64,000 bases of DNA. Source: Streptomyces sp. MJM8645 (GTDB lineage Bacteria > Actinomycetota > Actinomycetes > Streptomycetales > Streptomycetaceae). The notes beneath the pieces are model-generated. The model worked only from the letters and a program-made list of their open reading frames with translations. It was not told the DNA's origin and did no database searches. How positions within the stretch are numbered: the first letter of the stretch is position 1; each line of letters starts with the position of its first letter. Below, piece after piece: positions 42,291 through 49,505 of this stretch. A program made the translations under genes and the position numbers. The stretch lies in assembly GCF_001625365.1 (NCBI RefSeq), contig NZ_LJJF01000001.1, positions 6,070,501-6,134,500 of the forward strand, in the 5' to 3' direction.

Positions 42291-43550
42291 GTGACCACTG
42301 CCGACACCCCGAGCGCTCCCTTCACCGAGCTGGTCAACCTGGCCTCGCGGCTGCTCGGCGCGGGCGTCGTCGCCACCAACGAGGACACCTTCGCCGACGC
42401 CGAGAACCTCCTGGTCGCCAAGCCCGCCGAGTTCCGCCCGCACACCTTCGGCCACAAGGGCCAGATCATGGACGGCTGGGAGTCCAAGCGCCGCCGCGGC
42501 GTCTCCGCCGACCAGCCCCACCCCACCGACCAGGACCACGACTGGGCGATCGTCCGGCTCGGCGCCGGCGGTGTGGTCCGCGGCCTGGTCGTGGACACCG
42601 CCCACTTCACCGGCAACTACCCGGAGAGCGCCTCCGTCGAGGCCGCCTCCGTGCCCGGCCACCCCTCGCCCGAGGAAGTCGCGGACGCCGAGTGGACCAC
42701 GCTGGTGCCGCGCACCCCGCTCCAGGGCGACACCGCCCACGAGTTCGCCGTCGAGGACGCCAACCGCTACACCCACATCCGCCTCAACATCTTCCCGGAC
42801 GGCGGCGTCGCCCGGCTGCGCGTCCACGGCGAGGTGCTGCCCGACCCGCGCGAACTGGACGGCCTCACCTTCGACCTGGCCGCCCAGGAGTACGGCGGCG
42901 TGGCCGAGGCGGCGTCCGACCGCTACTTCTCCTCCCCGCACAACCTGAACGCTCCCGGCCGCGCCTCCGTCATGGGCGAGGGCTGGGAGACCCGGCGTCG
43001 GCGCGACAAGGCCAACGACTGGGTGCAGATCGCCCTGGCCGGGGGCGGTGAGGCCCTGGCCGCCGAGGTGGACACCACCCACTTCGTCGCCAATGCCCCC
43101 GGCTGGGCCGACCTCGTCGGCTTCGACGCCTCGACCGGGGCGGACCCGGCCGACGGCGAATGGTTCGAGATCCTGCCCCGCACCCGCCTGCAGCCCGACA
43201 CCCGGCACCGCTTCCGGCTCGACGCCGGCCGCCCGGTGACCCACGTGCGCATCAACGTCCACCCGGACGGCGGCCTCGCCCGCCTCCGGCTCACCGGCCG
43301 CCTCACCGAGGCCGGCCGTGCGGCCCTCGCACTGCGCTGGTTCAACGCCGTCCCGGCCGCCGAGGCCGCCGCGGCCCTCACCGAGGCCGGCCTGACCGCC
43401 GACGAGGCCGCCGCGCTGACCGCCGCCCGCCCGCTGGCGGACCAGGCCGCGGCCGCCGGCGCCGTCGCCGCGCTCCGGCCCGCCGACGGACCCGACGGCG
43501 AGCACTCCTCCCGCCGCCGCTCGGCGGTGTGGCGCCTGCTGGCCGCCTGA
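42291..43550 (+). CDS. alc: Allantoicase with a C-terminal extension
   Basis: A 419-residue allantoicase, cleaving allantoate to urea and ureidoglycolate. The family's two repeated beta-jelly-roll modules are seen: GKGxxMDGWESKRRR (GHKGQIMDGWESKRRR), VVDTAHFTGNYPESASVEA, THIRLNIFPDGGVARLR in the first, and GEGWETRRRRDKANDW, VDTTHFVANAPGWADL, THVRINVHPDGGLARLR in the second. The usual protein ends near residue 345. Here ~70 further residues begin RWFNAVPAAEAAAALTEAG...AARPLADQA, which faintly resemble the N-terminus of OHCU decarboxylase. GAGGAGA ribosome-binding site. Confidence 0.95.
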   Translation: MTTADTPSAPFTELVNLASRLLGAGVVATNEDTFADAENLLVAKPAEFRPHTFGHKGQIMDGWESKRRRGVSADQPHPTDQDHDWAIVRLGAGGVVRGLVVDTAHFTGNYPESASVEAASVPGHPSPEEVADAEWTTLVPRTPLQGDTAHEFAVEDANRYTHIRLNIFPDGGVARLRVHGEVLPDPRELDGLTFDLAAQEYGGVAEAASDRYFSSPHNLNAPGRASVMGEGWETRRRRDKANDWVQIALAGGGEALAAEVDTTHFVANAPGWADLVGFDASTGADPADGEWFEILPRTRLQPDTRHRFRLDAGRPVTHVRINVHPDGGLARLRLTGRLTEAGRAALALRWFNAVPAAEAAAALTEAGLTADEAAALTAARPLADQAAAAGAVAALRPADGPDGEHSSRRRSAVWRLLAA

Positions 43551-43589
43551 CGCCCGTTCGGCGATCCGGCGGAGCCCTGTGCCGCAACC

Positions 43590-43602
43590 TGACGCTACGT
43601 CA
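43590..43602. promoter_or_regulatory. Palindrome upstream of the catalase gene
   Basis: TGACG-CTA-CGTCA (43590-43602), perfect 5-bp arms, 47 bases before the catalase ATG. Possible operator or core of the promoter region. Confidence 0.4.
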
Positions 43603-43648
43603 TTTCACTCTCCACGCACTGCTTTTATCGACACCTGAAGGACCCTCC

Positions 43649-45109
43649 ATGTCCAAGATCCTGACCACGGAGTCCGGCGCCCCGGTCGCCGACAACCAGA
43701 ACTCGGCCTCGGCCGGCGAGTACGGCCCGCTGCTGATCCAGGACCAGCAGCTGCTGGAGAAGCTGGCCCGCTTCAACCGCGAGCGCATCCCGGAGCGCGT
43801 CGTGCACGCCCGCGGCTCCGGCGCGTACGGCTACTTCGAGGTCACCGACGAGGTGTCGCAGTACACCCGCGCGGACTTCCTCGCCGAGGTCGGCAAGCGC
43901 ACCGAGGTCTTCCTGCGGTTCTCCACCGTGGCCGGCAACCTGGGCTCCAGCGACGCGGTGCGCGACCCGCGCGGCTTCGCGCTGAAGTTCTACACCGCGC
44001 AGGGCAATTACGACCTGGTCGGCAACAACACCCCGGTGTTCTTCATCAAGGACCCGCTCAAGTTCCCCGACTTCATCCACTCGCAGAAGCGCGACCCGTA
44101 CACCGGCGTGCAGGAGGCGGACAACGTCTGGGACTTCTGGGCCCACTCGCCCGCCTCGACCCACCAGATCACCTGGCTGTTCGGCGACCGCGGCATCCCG
44201 GCCTCCTACCGCCACATGAACGGCTACGGCTCGCACACCTACCAGTGGGTCAGCGCCGAGGGCGACGCCTACTGGGTCAAGTACCACTTCAAGACCAACC
44301 AGGGCATCCGCTCGCTGGACGGCGACCAGTCCGCCGAGGTGCTCGGTGCCGACGCCGACTCGCACCAGCGCGACCTGCACCAGGCCATCGAGCGCGGCGT
44401 GTTCCCGTCCTGGACCCTCTACGTCCAGCTGATGCCGGTGGCCGAGGCCGCGGACTACCGCTTCAACCCGTTCGACCTCACCAAGGTGTGGCCGCACGCC
44501 GACTACCCGCTGGTCAAGGTCGGCCGCCTGGTGCTCAACAGGAACCCGGAGAACGTCTTCGCCGACGTCGAGCAGTCCGCGTTCTCGCCGAACAACTTCG
44601 TGCCCGGCATCGGCCCCTCCCCGGACAAGATGCTCCAGGGCCGCCTGTTCGCCTACGCCGACGCCCAGCGCTACCGCCTCGGCGTCAACCACACCCAGCT
44701 GCCGGTGAACGCCCCGCGCGCCACCGAGGCGGACAACTACGGCCGCGACGGCCTCCACGCCGTCAACAAGTCCGGCCGCGGCAAGAACTACGAGCCCAAC
44801 TCGTACGACGGCCCCGCCCAGACCGACACCGCGCTCGCCGCGCCGGTCCGGCTGGACGGCTACACGGGCACCTACACCACGCCGGCCCACACCAAGGACG
44901 ACGACTTCTTCCAGGCCGGCGAACTGTACCGGCTGATGTCCGCGGGCGAGAGGACCCGGCTGATCGACAACATCGCGGGCTTCCTCGCCCAGGTGAGCCG
45001 CGACGACGTGGTCGAGAAGAACCTCGCCCACTTCCATGCCGCGGACGAGGAGTACGGCGCCCGCCTGGAGGCGGCCGTCGCCAAGCTGCGGGCGGGCGAC
45101 GAGGGCTGA
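43649..45109 (+). CDS. katA: Monofunctional heme catalase
   Basis: A 486-residue small-subunit heme catalase. Active-site parts: RIPERVVHARGSGAYGYFEV with the distal His, FLRFSTVAGNLGSSDAVRDPRGFALKFYT, NNTPVFFIKDPLKFPDFIHSQKR with the Asn, and GRLFAYADAQRYRLG with the proximal heme-ligand Tyr. It sits 98 bases after allantoicase in the same direction, and it would remove the H2O2 made by uricase and xanthine oxidation; that link is inferred from position. The symbol is by family only. Confidence 0.97.
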   Translation: MSKILTTESGAPVADNQNSASAGEYGPLLIQDQQLLEKLARFNRERIPERVVHARGSGAYGYFEVTDEVSQYTRADFLAEVGKRTEVFLRFSTVAGNLGSSDAVRDPRGFALKFYTAQGNYDLVGNNTPVFFIKDPLKFPDFIHSQKRDPYTGVQEADNVWDFWAHSPASTHQITWLFGDRGIPASYRHMNGYGSHTYQWVSAEGDAYWVKYHFKTNQGIRSLDGDQSAEVLGADADSHQRDLHQAIERGVFPSWTLYVQLMPVAEAADYRFNPFDLTKVWPHADYPLVKVGRLVLNRNPENVFADVEQSAFSPNNFVPGIGPSPDKMLQGRLFAYADAQRYRLGVNHTQLPVNAPRATEADNYGRDGLHAVNKSGRGKNYEPNSYDGPAQTDTALAAPVRLDGYTGTYTTPAHTKDDDFFQAGELYRLMSAGERTRLIDNIAGFLAQVSRDDVVEKNLAHFHAADEEYGARLEAAVAKLRAGDEG

Positions 45110-45172
45110 GCCGCCCCGCTATGGCGCGCCTCGTGCAACGAGGGCTGGGCCACCCTGCCGTGGCGCGCCTCG
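45099..45172. repeat. Duplicated 3' end of the catalase gene
   Basis: Bases 45099-45133, which include the last codons and stop of the catalase gene, are repeated at 45138-45172 with 30 of 35 positions identical (period 39). In the second copy the stop TGA has become TGG. Confidence 0.8.
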
Positions 45173-45241
45173 CGTGACGCCCCGCTGACCGACTGACCCG
45201 CCCCCACCGGCCGCCGGGGCCCCGCAACCCGGCGGCCGCGG

Positions 45242-45282
45242 GACGGGCTCCTCCCCCCGGGGCAGTGGGGGAGGGGTCCGTC
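45242..45282 (+). terminator. Probable terminator of the catalase transcript
   Basis: An imperfect G/C-rich hairpin, GACGGGCTCCTCCCCC opposite GGGGGAGGGGTCCGTC, loop around CGGGGCAGT. The rest of 45173-45435 holds no gene. Confidence 0.55.
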
Positions 45283-45435
45283 GTGCTGTCCTCCACTACC
45301 GTTCCTCCAGGCGATCGGTGGGTGCTCCACGGAATGTTCACGGATATTCACGGACGGCAGTCGCCGGGCCCGCCGGGTCGATAGGCTGGAGGGCGCCCGC
45401 GGTCGCTCCGTGGGGGGACATCGGAAGGGGACGAC

Positions 45436-46215
45436 ATGTCGACACCAGCCCCGGGTCGCCACGCCGCGCTGGACCAGGGCCTCGCCGGCCCGTTCACCTC
45501 CCTGCAGCACGCCCTCAGACTGCTGGAGGCCGTCGACCGGCACCCTGACGGTGCCACCCTGGTCGCCCTCGCGCGGGAGACCTCGCTCGGCCTGCCGACC
45601 GTCCGGCAGCTCGCGGAGATCCTGGAGATCGAGGGCTACCTCCAGTGTCAGGACGGCGGTTGGGTGCTCGGCGGTACCTTCGCCCTGCTCGGCCAGCACA
45701 ACCGGGAGCAGCTGGTGAAGGCCCGGCTGAACCGCAAACTCGCCGAGCTGCGGGACGAGTTGGGCGCGGCCGTGTACTTCACCCGCTACCACGACGGCGA
45801 GTTGTCGGTGGAGGCGGTGTCCGCGGCCGAGTACGCTCCGGCCGTGCAGGAGTGGGTGGACTTCCGGGCCACCGCGCACGCCAGCGCGATCGGCAAGTGC
45901 CTGCTCGGCCAGCTCGACGCGGACGCCCGCTGGGACCACCTCTCCCGCCACCCGGTGGCCCGGCTCACCTCCCGGACCGTCACCGACGCCGACCAGCTGA
46001 TGCACCGGCTGGAGCGGCAGCCGGCCACCGTGCCGGTGCTGGACATCCAGGAGTACGCGCTCGGCACGGTGTGCGCGGCCGTCCCGATCACGGCGGGCAG
46101 CACGGTCGGCTGCCTGGCCACGTCGATGCCGGTGGACAACGTGCACAAGCTGAAGGCCGCCGCCGAACTGCTGGCGGCCAGGGCGGCACCGCTGATGCTG
46201 GCGATGGCGGTCTGA
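45436..46215 (+). CDS. IclR-family regulator
   Basis: A 259-residue IclR-like protein: HTH SLQHALRLLEAVDRHPDGATLVALARETSLGLPTVRQLAEILEIEGYLQC, effector domain with LRDELGAAVYFTRYHDGELSVEAVS and FRATAHASAIGKCLLGQLDADARW. The N-terminal ~20 residues are poorly conserved. GGAAGGGG ribosome-binding site. It is the third IclR protein in the window. It could control katA or the 46488 unit; the sequence does not decide. Confidence 0.9.
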   Translation: MSTPAPGRHAALDQGLAGPFTSLQHALRLLEAVDRHPDGATLVALARETSLGLPTVRQLAEILEIEGYLQCQDGGWVLGGTFALLGQHNREQLVKARLNRKLAELRDELGAAVYFTRYHDGELSVEAVSAAEYAPAVQEWVDFRATAHASAIGKCLLGQLDADARWDHLSRHPVARLTSRTVTDADQLMHRLERQPATVPVLDIQEYALGTVCAAVPITAGSTVGCLATSMPVDNVHKLKAAAELLAARAAPLMLAMAV

Positions 46216-46234
46216 CGGCCGGTCGCTCCCGTGG

Positions 46235-46265
46235 GCCCCGCCGGATCCGAGTGATCCGGCGGGGC
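46235..46265. terminator. Hairpin terminator of the IclR gene
   Basis: Perfect 13-bp arms GCCCCGCCGGATC (46235-46247) and GATCCGGCGGGGC (46253-46265), 5-base loop. Confidence 0.8.
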
Positions 46266-46266
46266 T

Positions 46267-46346
46267 CGCGTGTTTGTCCGCGGGCGTGTTGGTTCACAGG
46301 CGCGCTGGTTCGCAGGCGTGTTCGTTCACGGGCGCGTCCGTTCGCA
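46267..46346. repeat. 16-bp tandem repeat, five units
   Basis: Five 16-bp units in tandem with consensus GGCGYGTTSGTTCRCA, for example GGCGTGTTGGTTCACA (46283), GGCGCGCTGGTTCGCA (46299), GGCGTGTTCGTTCACG (46315) and GGCGCGTCCGTTCGCA (46331); the first unit (46267) is diverged. It lies between the terminator at 46235 and the promoter at 46384 and may bind a regulator cooperatively. Confidence 0.85.
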
Positions 46347-46383
46347 AGCGTTTCCGGTGACGGCCCCGGAGTGCGTCACTTAT

Positions 46384-46406
46384 TAGACTCGATGTCGATA
46401 AGAGTC
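46384..46406 (+). promoter_or_regulatory. Promoter -10 and overlapping operator
   Basis: TAGACT (46384-46389) fits a Streptomyces -10 box. The dyad GACTC (46386-46390) / GAGTC (46402-46406), with inner TCGATGTCGA symmetry, overlaps it. A regulator bound here would block the promoter of the 46488 gene. No good -35 was found. Confidence 0.5.
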
Positions 46407-46487
46407 GCCGAACCCCTTGTCCCGGCCGCTACCCGCGAGTACGTTTCCCTGAGTCGAGCCGCCGCCCCGAGGTCAGGAGGGCCTGCC

Positions 46488-47405
46488 GTGCCCCGCTCAA
46501 CCCCCGTACCCGCCCTTGCCGTCCCCGCCGCGCGCGTCCACGACAGCCTCGTCCTCGAACCCCGGGACGTCCGCTTCGACTGGGACCGGCTGCCGCTGCA
46601 CTGGATTCCTGACGAGCCGATGGCCACCCACGTCATCAACGTGCTGCACCTGCTGCTGCCCGAGGGCGAGCGCTGGTTCGTCAAGGTCTTCAAGGAGGCG
46701 CTGCCGCTCATCCGCGACGAGCAACTGCGCGAGGAGGTCCTCGGGTTCATCGGCCAGGAGGCCATCCACGCCGAGGCGCACCAGGAGGTCCTCGACCACC
46801 TGCTCGGCCAGGGGCTCGACCCGCGTCCGTACGTCCGGCAGATCGCCTGGCTGTTCCAGCGCGTCCTCGGTGACAAGCCCGGGCTCAGCCCCGCGCGGCG
46901 ACGCGAGAACCTCATCGAGCGGGTCGCCTTCGTGGCGGCGATCGAGCACTTCACCGCCTTCCTCGGCAACTGGGCGCTCAACTCCCCTGGCCTGGACCGC
47001 GCCAAGGCCGACCCGACGATGCTCGACCTGCTGCGCTGGCACGGCGCCGAGGAGGTCGAACACCGCAGTGTCGCCTTCGACCTGATGGTCCACCTCGACC
47101 CCGGCTACCTGCGCCGGGTCCGCGGCATGGCGGTCTCCGGGCCGCTGCTCGTCCACCTCTGGGTGCGCGGCGCCCGCTTCCTGCTCGCCGCCGACCCCAC
47201 CCTCGGCGGACGGCTCAAGCCCACCTGGCGCGAGGCCGGCAAGATCGCCAAGCGCGGCCTGCTGCCCGATCCGCTCCGGTCGATCCGCTCCGGCCTGCGC
47301 TACCTGCGGCCCGGCTACCACCCCACCCAGGAGGGCTCCTCCAGCCAGGCCCTCGGCTACCTCGCCGCCTCCCCGGCCGCCCGCGCGGCGGCAGGGGGCC
47401 ACTGA
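46488..47405 (+). CDS. PF10118-type metal-dependent hydrolase (di-iron family)
   Basis: A 305-residue protein of the predicted metal-dependent hydrolase family PF10118. Ferritin-like metal ligands are visible: EEVLGFIGQEAIHAEAHQEVLDHL (ExxH, about residues 78-102), AAIEHFTAFLGNWAL and LRWHGAEEVEHRSVAFD (EExxH). Members are thought to be di-iron enzymes, and a reductase encoded next to it (47529) fits an electron-dependent oxygenase. GTG 46488 is chosen because AGGAGG lies nine bases upstream; an in-frame ATG at 46392 overlaps the promoter. The reaction is unknown. Confidence 0.87.
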   Translation: MPRSTPVPALAVPAARVHDSLVLEPRDVRFDWDRLPLHWIPDEPMATHVINVLHLLLPEGERWFVKVFKEALPLIRDEQLREEVLGFIGQEAIHAEAHQEVLDHLLGQGLDPRPYVRQIAWLFQRVLGDKPGLSPARRRENLIERVAFVAAIEHFTAFLGNWALNSPGLDRAKADPTMLDLLRWHGAEEVEHRSVAFDLMVHLDPGYLRRVRGMAVSGPLLVHLWVRGARFLLAADPTLGGRLKPTWREAGKIAKRGLLPDPLRSIRSGLRYLRPGYHPTQEGSSSQALGYLAASPAARAAAGGH

Positions 47406-47490
47406 CAGAGTTCAGGCGACAGATTTCAGATAACAGATAACAGAAAACGTTATCTGTTATCTGAAATCTGAACTCTGAAACCTGTCACCC
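47403..47490. repeat. Heptad hairpin R5
   Basis: Perfect 22-bp arms (47421-47442 and 47450-47471) around a 7-base loop, made of CAGATTT and CAGATAA units; flanks to 47404 and 47490 pair further but imperfectly. It starts at the stop codon of the PF10118 gene and lies between two co-directional genes, so it may reduce read-through into the reductase. Confidence 0.92.
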
Positions 47491-47528
47491 GTCGCCCGCG
47501 CCCCCTCCCAGACGCCAAGGACCGCCGG

Positions 47529-48614
47529 ATGGACCTGCTCAACCCGCCCCCCGACCTCTACGGCCGCCCCCGCGCCGACGCGTTCATGCGCCGGCTCACC
47601 GCCTTCGGCGACCGCTACACCCCGGCCCTCGGCAGCCCCCTGCTGCGCCGCAACCCCCGCCGCCCGCTCAGCCGCCCCACCCCGCCGCTCCAGCTGGTCG
47701 TCGCCGCCCGCCGCCAACTCGCCTCCGACGTCGTCGAATTGCGACTCGCCGACCCCTCCGGCGGACCGCTCCCCGACTGGCAGCCCGGCGCCCACCTGCG
47801 CCTCGCCCTGCCCTCCGGCCGCGAACGCCACTACTCGCTCTGCGGCGACCCCGCCGACCGCGCCGCCTACCGGATCGCCATACGGCGACTGCCCGAGGGC
47901 GGCGGCGGCTCCGTCGAGATCCACGACACCCTGCACTCCGGTAGCCGCCTCACCGCCCGCCGCCCGCGCAACGGCTTCGCCTTCTGCGCCGAGCCCGCCG
48001 TCCTGCTGCTCGCCGGCGGCATCGGCATCACCCCGCTGCTCCCGATGGCCCGCGAGGCGCAGCGGCACGGCCTGGACTGGCGCCTGGTGCACGTCGGCCG
48101 CAGCGCCGACACCCTCCCGTACGCGGACGAGCTGCGCGCCCTCGACCCGTGCCGGGTGGTGCTGCGCACCGACGACGAGCACGGCGTGCCGACCGGCGCC
48201 GACCTGCTCGCCCACGCCCCGCACGGCGCCGCCGTCTACTGCTGCGGCCCGGCCCCGATGCTCACCGCCGTGCAGCGCGCCCTGGACGAATCCCCGTCCA
48301 CCGCCCTGCACTTCGAGCGCTTCGGTGCCGCCCCGGTCGTCGGCGGCGAGCCCTTCGCCCTGCGCCTGGGCGTCGACGGCCCGGCGCTGGACGTCCCCGC
48401 CGACCGCTCTGCCCTGGACGTGCTGCGCGAAGCCCGCCCCGACCTCCCGTACTCCTGTCACCAGGGCTTCTGCGGCACCTGCGAGGTCCGCCTGCTGGCC
48501 GGTACGCCCGAGCACCGGGACCGCCGGCTCACCCCCGAGCAGCGTGCCGCCGGCGCCGTGCTGCCCTGCGTCTCCCGGGCCGCCGAGGGCGAGACCCTGG
48601 TGCTCGACCTGTAG
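47529..48614 (+). CDS. Ferredoxin-type oxidoreductase (FMN/FAD, NAD, plant-type 2Fe-2S)
   Basis: A 361-residue reductase of the phthalate dioxygenase reductase/VanB type. Order: a ~55-residue N-tail, a flavin-binding barrel (WQPGAHLRLALPSGRERHYSLCGDP), the NAD domain (LLLAGGIGITPLLPMAREAQ and YCCGPAPMLTAVQRAL), and a C-terminal plant-type ferredoxin domain with SCHQGFCGTCEVRLL and a later CVS as cluster ligands. It passes electrons from NADH to an oxygenase, most likely the di-iron-like protein encoded upstream. Its stop is duplicated 16 bases on. Confidence 0.94.
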   Translation: MDLLNPPPDLYGRPRADAFMRRLTAFGDRYTPALGSPLLRRNPRRPLSRPTPPLQLVVAARRQLASDVVELRLADPSGGPLPDWQPGAHLRLALPSGRERHYSLCGDPADRAAYRIAIRRLPEGGGGSVEIHDTLHSGSRLTARRPRNGFAFCAEPAVLLLAGGIGITPLLPMAREAQRHGLDWRLVHVGRSADTLPYADELRALDPCRVVLRTDDEHGVPTGADLLAHAPHGAAVYCCGPAPMLTAVQRALDESPSTALHFERFGAAPVVGGEPFALRLGVDGPALDVPADRSALDVLREARPDLPYSCHQGFCGTCEVRLLAGTPEHRDRRLTPEQRAAGAVLPCVSRAAEGETLVLDL

Positions 48615-48630
48615 CGTGCTCGACCTGTAG
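48600..48630. repeat. 16-bp duplication of the reductase stop codon
   Basis: GTGCTCGACCTGTAGC (48600-48615) is repeated as GTGCTCGACCTGTAG (48616-48630), giving TAG at 48612 and 48628 in two frames, just before the AAGGAG site of the next gene. Confidence 0.9.
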
Positions 48631-48641
48631 AAGGAGCCCCG

Positions 48642-49505
48642 ATGGCGAACCCCCCGACCTTCCCCTACGACGAGCGCGACCTCGCCCGCTTCCGCGAGAC
48701 CCAGCAACTCGCCTACGACTGCGCCGAACAGGTCGCCGCCTGGATCGAACCGGGCGTCACCGAGCGCCAGGCCACCGCCGAACTGCGCCGCCGCCTGGTC
48801 GCCGCCGGGGTGCAGGACTTCTTCCACGTCCCGTTCGCCTGGTTCGGCGACCGCACGGCCTTCCGGCACTTCCACACCCCGCTCCAGTTCTTCGCCGGCA
48901 ACCGCCGCCTGGAGGAGGGCATGCCGTACGTCCTGGACTGCGCGCCCATCGTCGACGGCTACACCGCCGACATCGGCTACGGCGGCAAGGTCGGTGAGAA
49001 CCGGGTCTGGGACCGCCTGGCCGCCGACCTCCAGGTGTACCGCGAGCTGATCCTCGCCGAGGTGCGCGCCCGCCGTCCGCTCGACGAGGTGTACGCGGCC
49101 GTGGACGCGCAGATCGTCGCGCACGGCTACGACAACCGCCACCAGGTCTACCCGGGCCGGGTGATCGGCCATCAGGTCACCCGCACCACCGTGCGCGGCC
49201 CGGCCGGGGTCAACGTCCTCGGCTTCGGCGTGCGCACCCTGCAGACCCTCGGGCGCGAGCTGATCTCCGAGCGCCTGCAAGGCCGTTCACCGCTCTGGGC
49301 GGACGGCCGGTCGTCCCGGCACGCGCCCACCCCGGGCCTGTGGGCGGTCGAGCCGCACATCGGCTTCCGCGGCGTGGGCATCAAGTTCGAGGAACTGCTG
49401 GTGGTCACCGAGGACGACGCCCACTGGCTCGACGACGACCTGCCGCACGTCCGCCGCTGGACGGCGGGCGCCGCCCACGACGTTGCCCTGGAGGCCGCCC
49501 GATGA
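48642..49505 (+). CDS. M24-family metallopeptidase-fold protein
   Basis: A 287-residue pita-bread-fold (M24) protein: FRETQQLAYDCAEQVAAWIEPGVTERQATAELRRRL, metal ligands around VLDCAPIVDGYTADIGYGG (Asp, Asp), GHQVTRTTVRG (His), and two Glu in LWAVEPHIGFRGVGIKFEELLVVTEDD. Members cleave X-Pro or N-terminal Met bonds, or act on non-peptide substrates such as creatine. The operon with a reductase and EphD-like protein suggests a non-peptide role. ATGA overlap with the next gene. Confidence 0.9.
   Translation: MANPPTFPYDERDLARFRETQQLAYDCAEQVAAWIEPGVTERQATAELRRRLVAAGVQDFFHVPFAWFGDRTAFRHFHTPLQFFAGNRRLEEGMPYVLDCAPIVDGYTADIGYGGKVGENRVWDRLAADLQVYRELILAEVRARRPLDEVYAAVDAQIVAHGYDNRHQVYPGRVIGHQVTRTTVRGPAGVNVLGFGVRTLQTLGRELISERLQGRSPLWADGRSSRHAPTPGLWAVEPHIGFRGVGIKFEELLVVTEDDAHWLDDDLPHVRRWTAGAAHDVALEAAR

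Noticed and set aside
46392-46487. Upstream in-frame ATG start for the PF10118 hydrolase
   Set aside because: It sits on the probable promoter and operator, has no ribosome-binding site, and the GTG at 46488 has AGGAGG at good distance.
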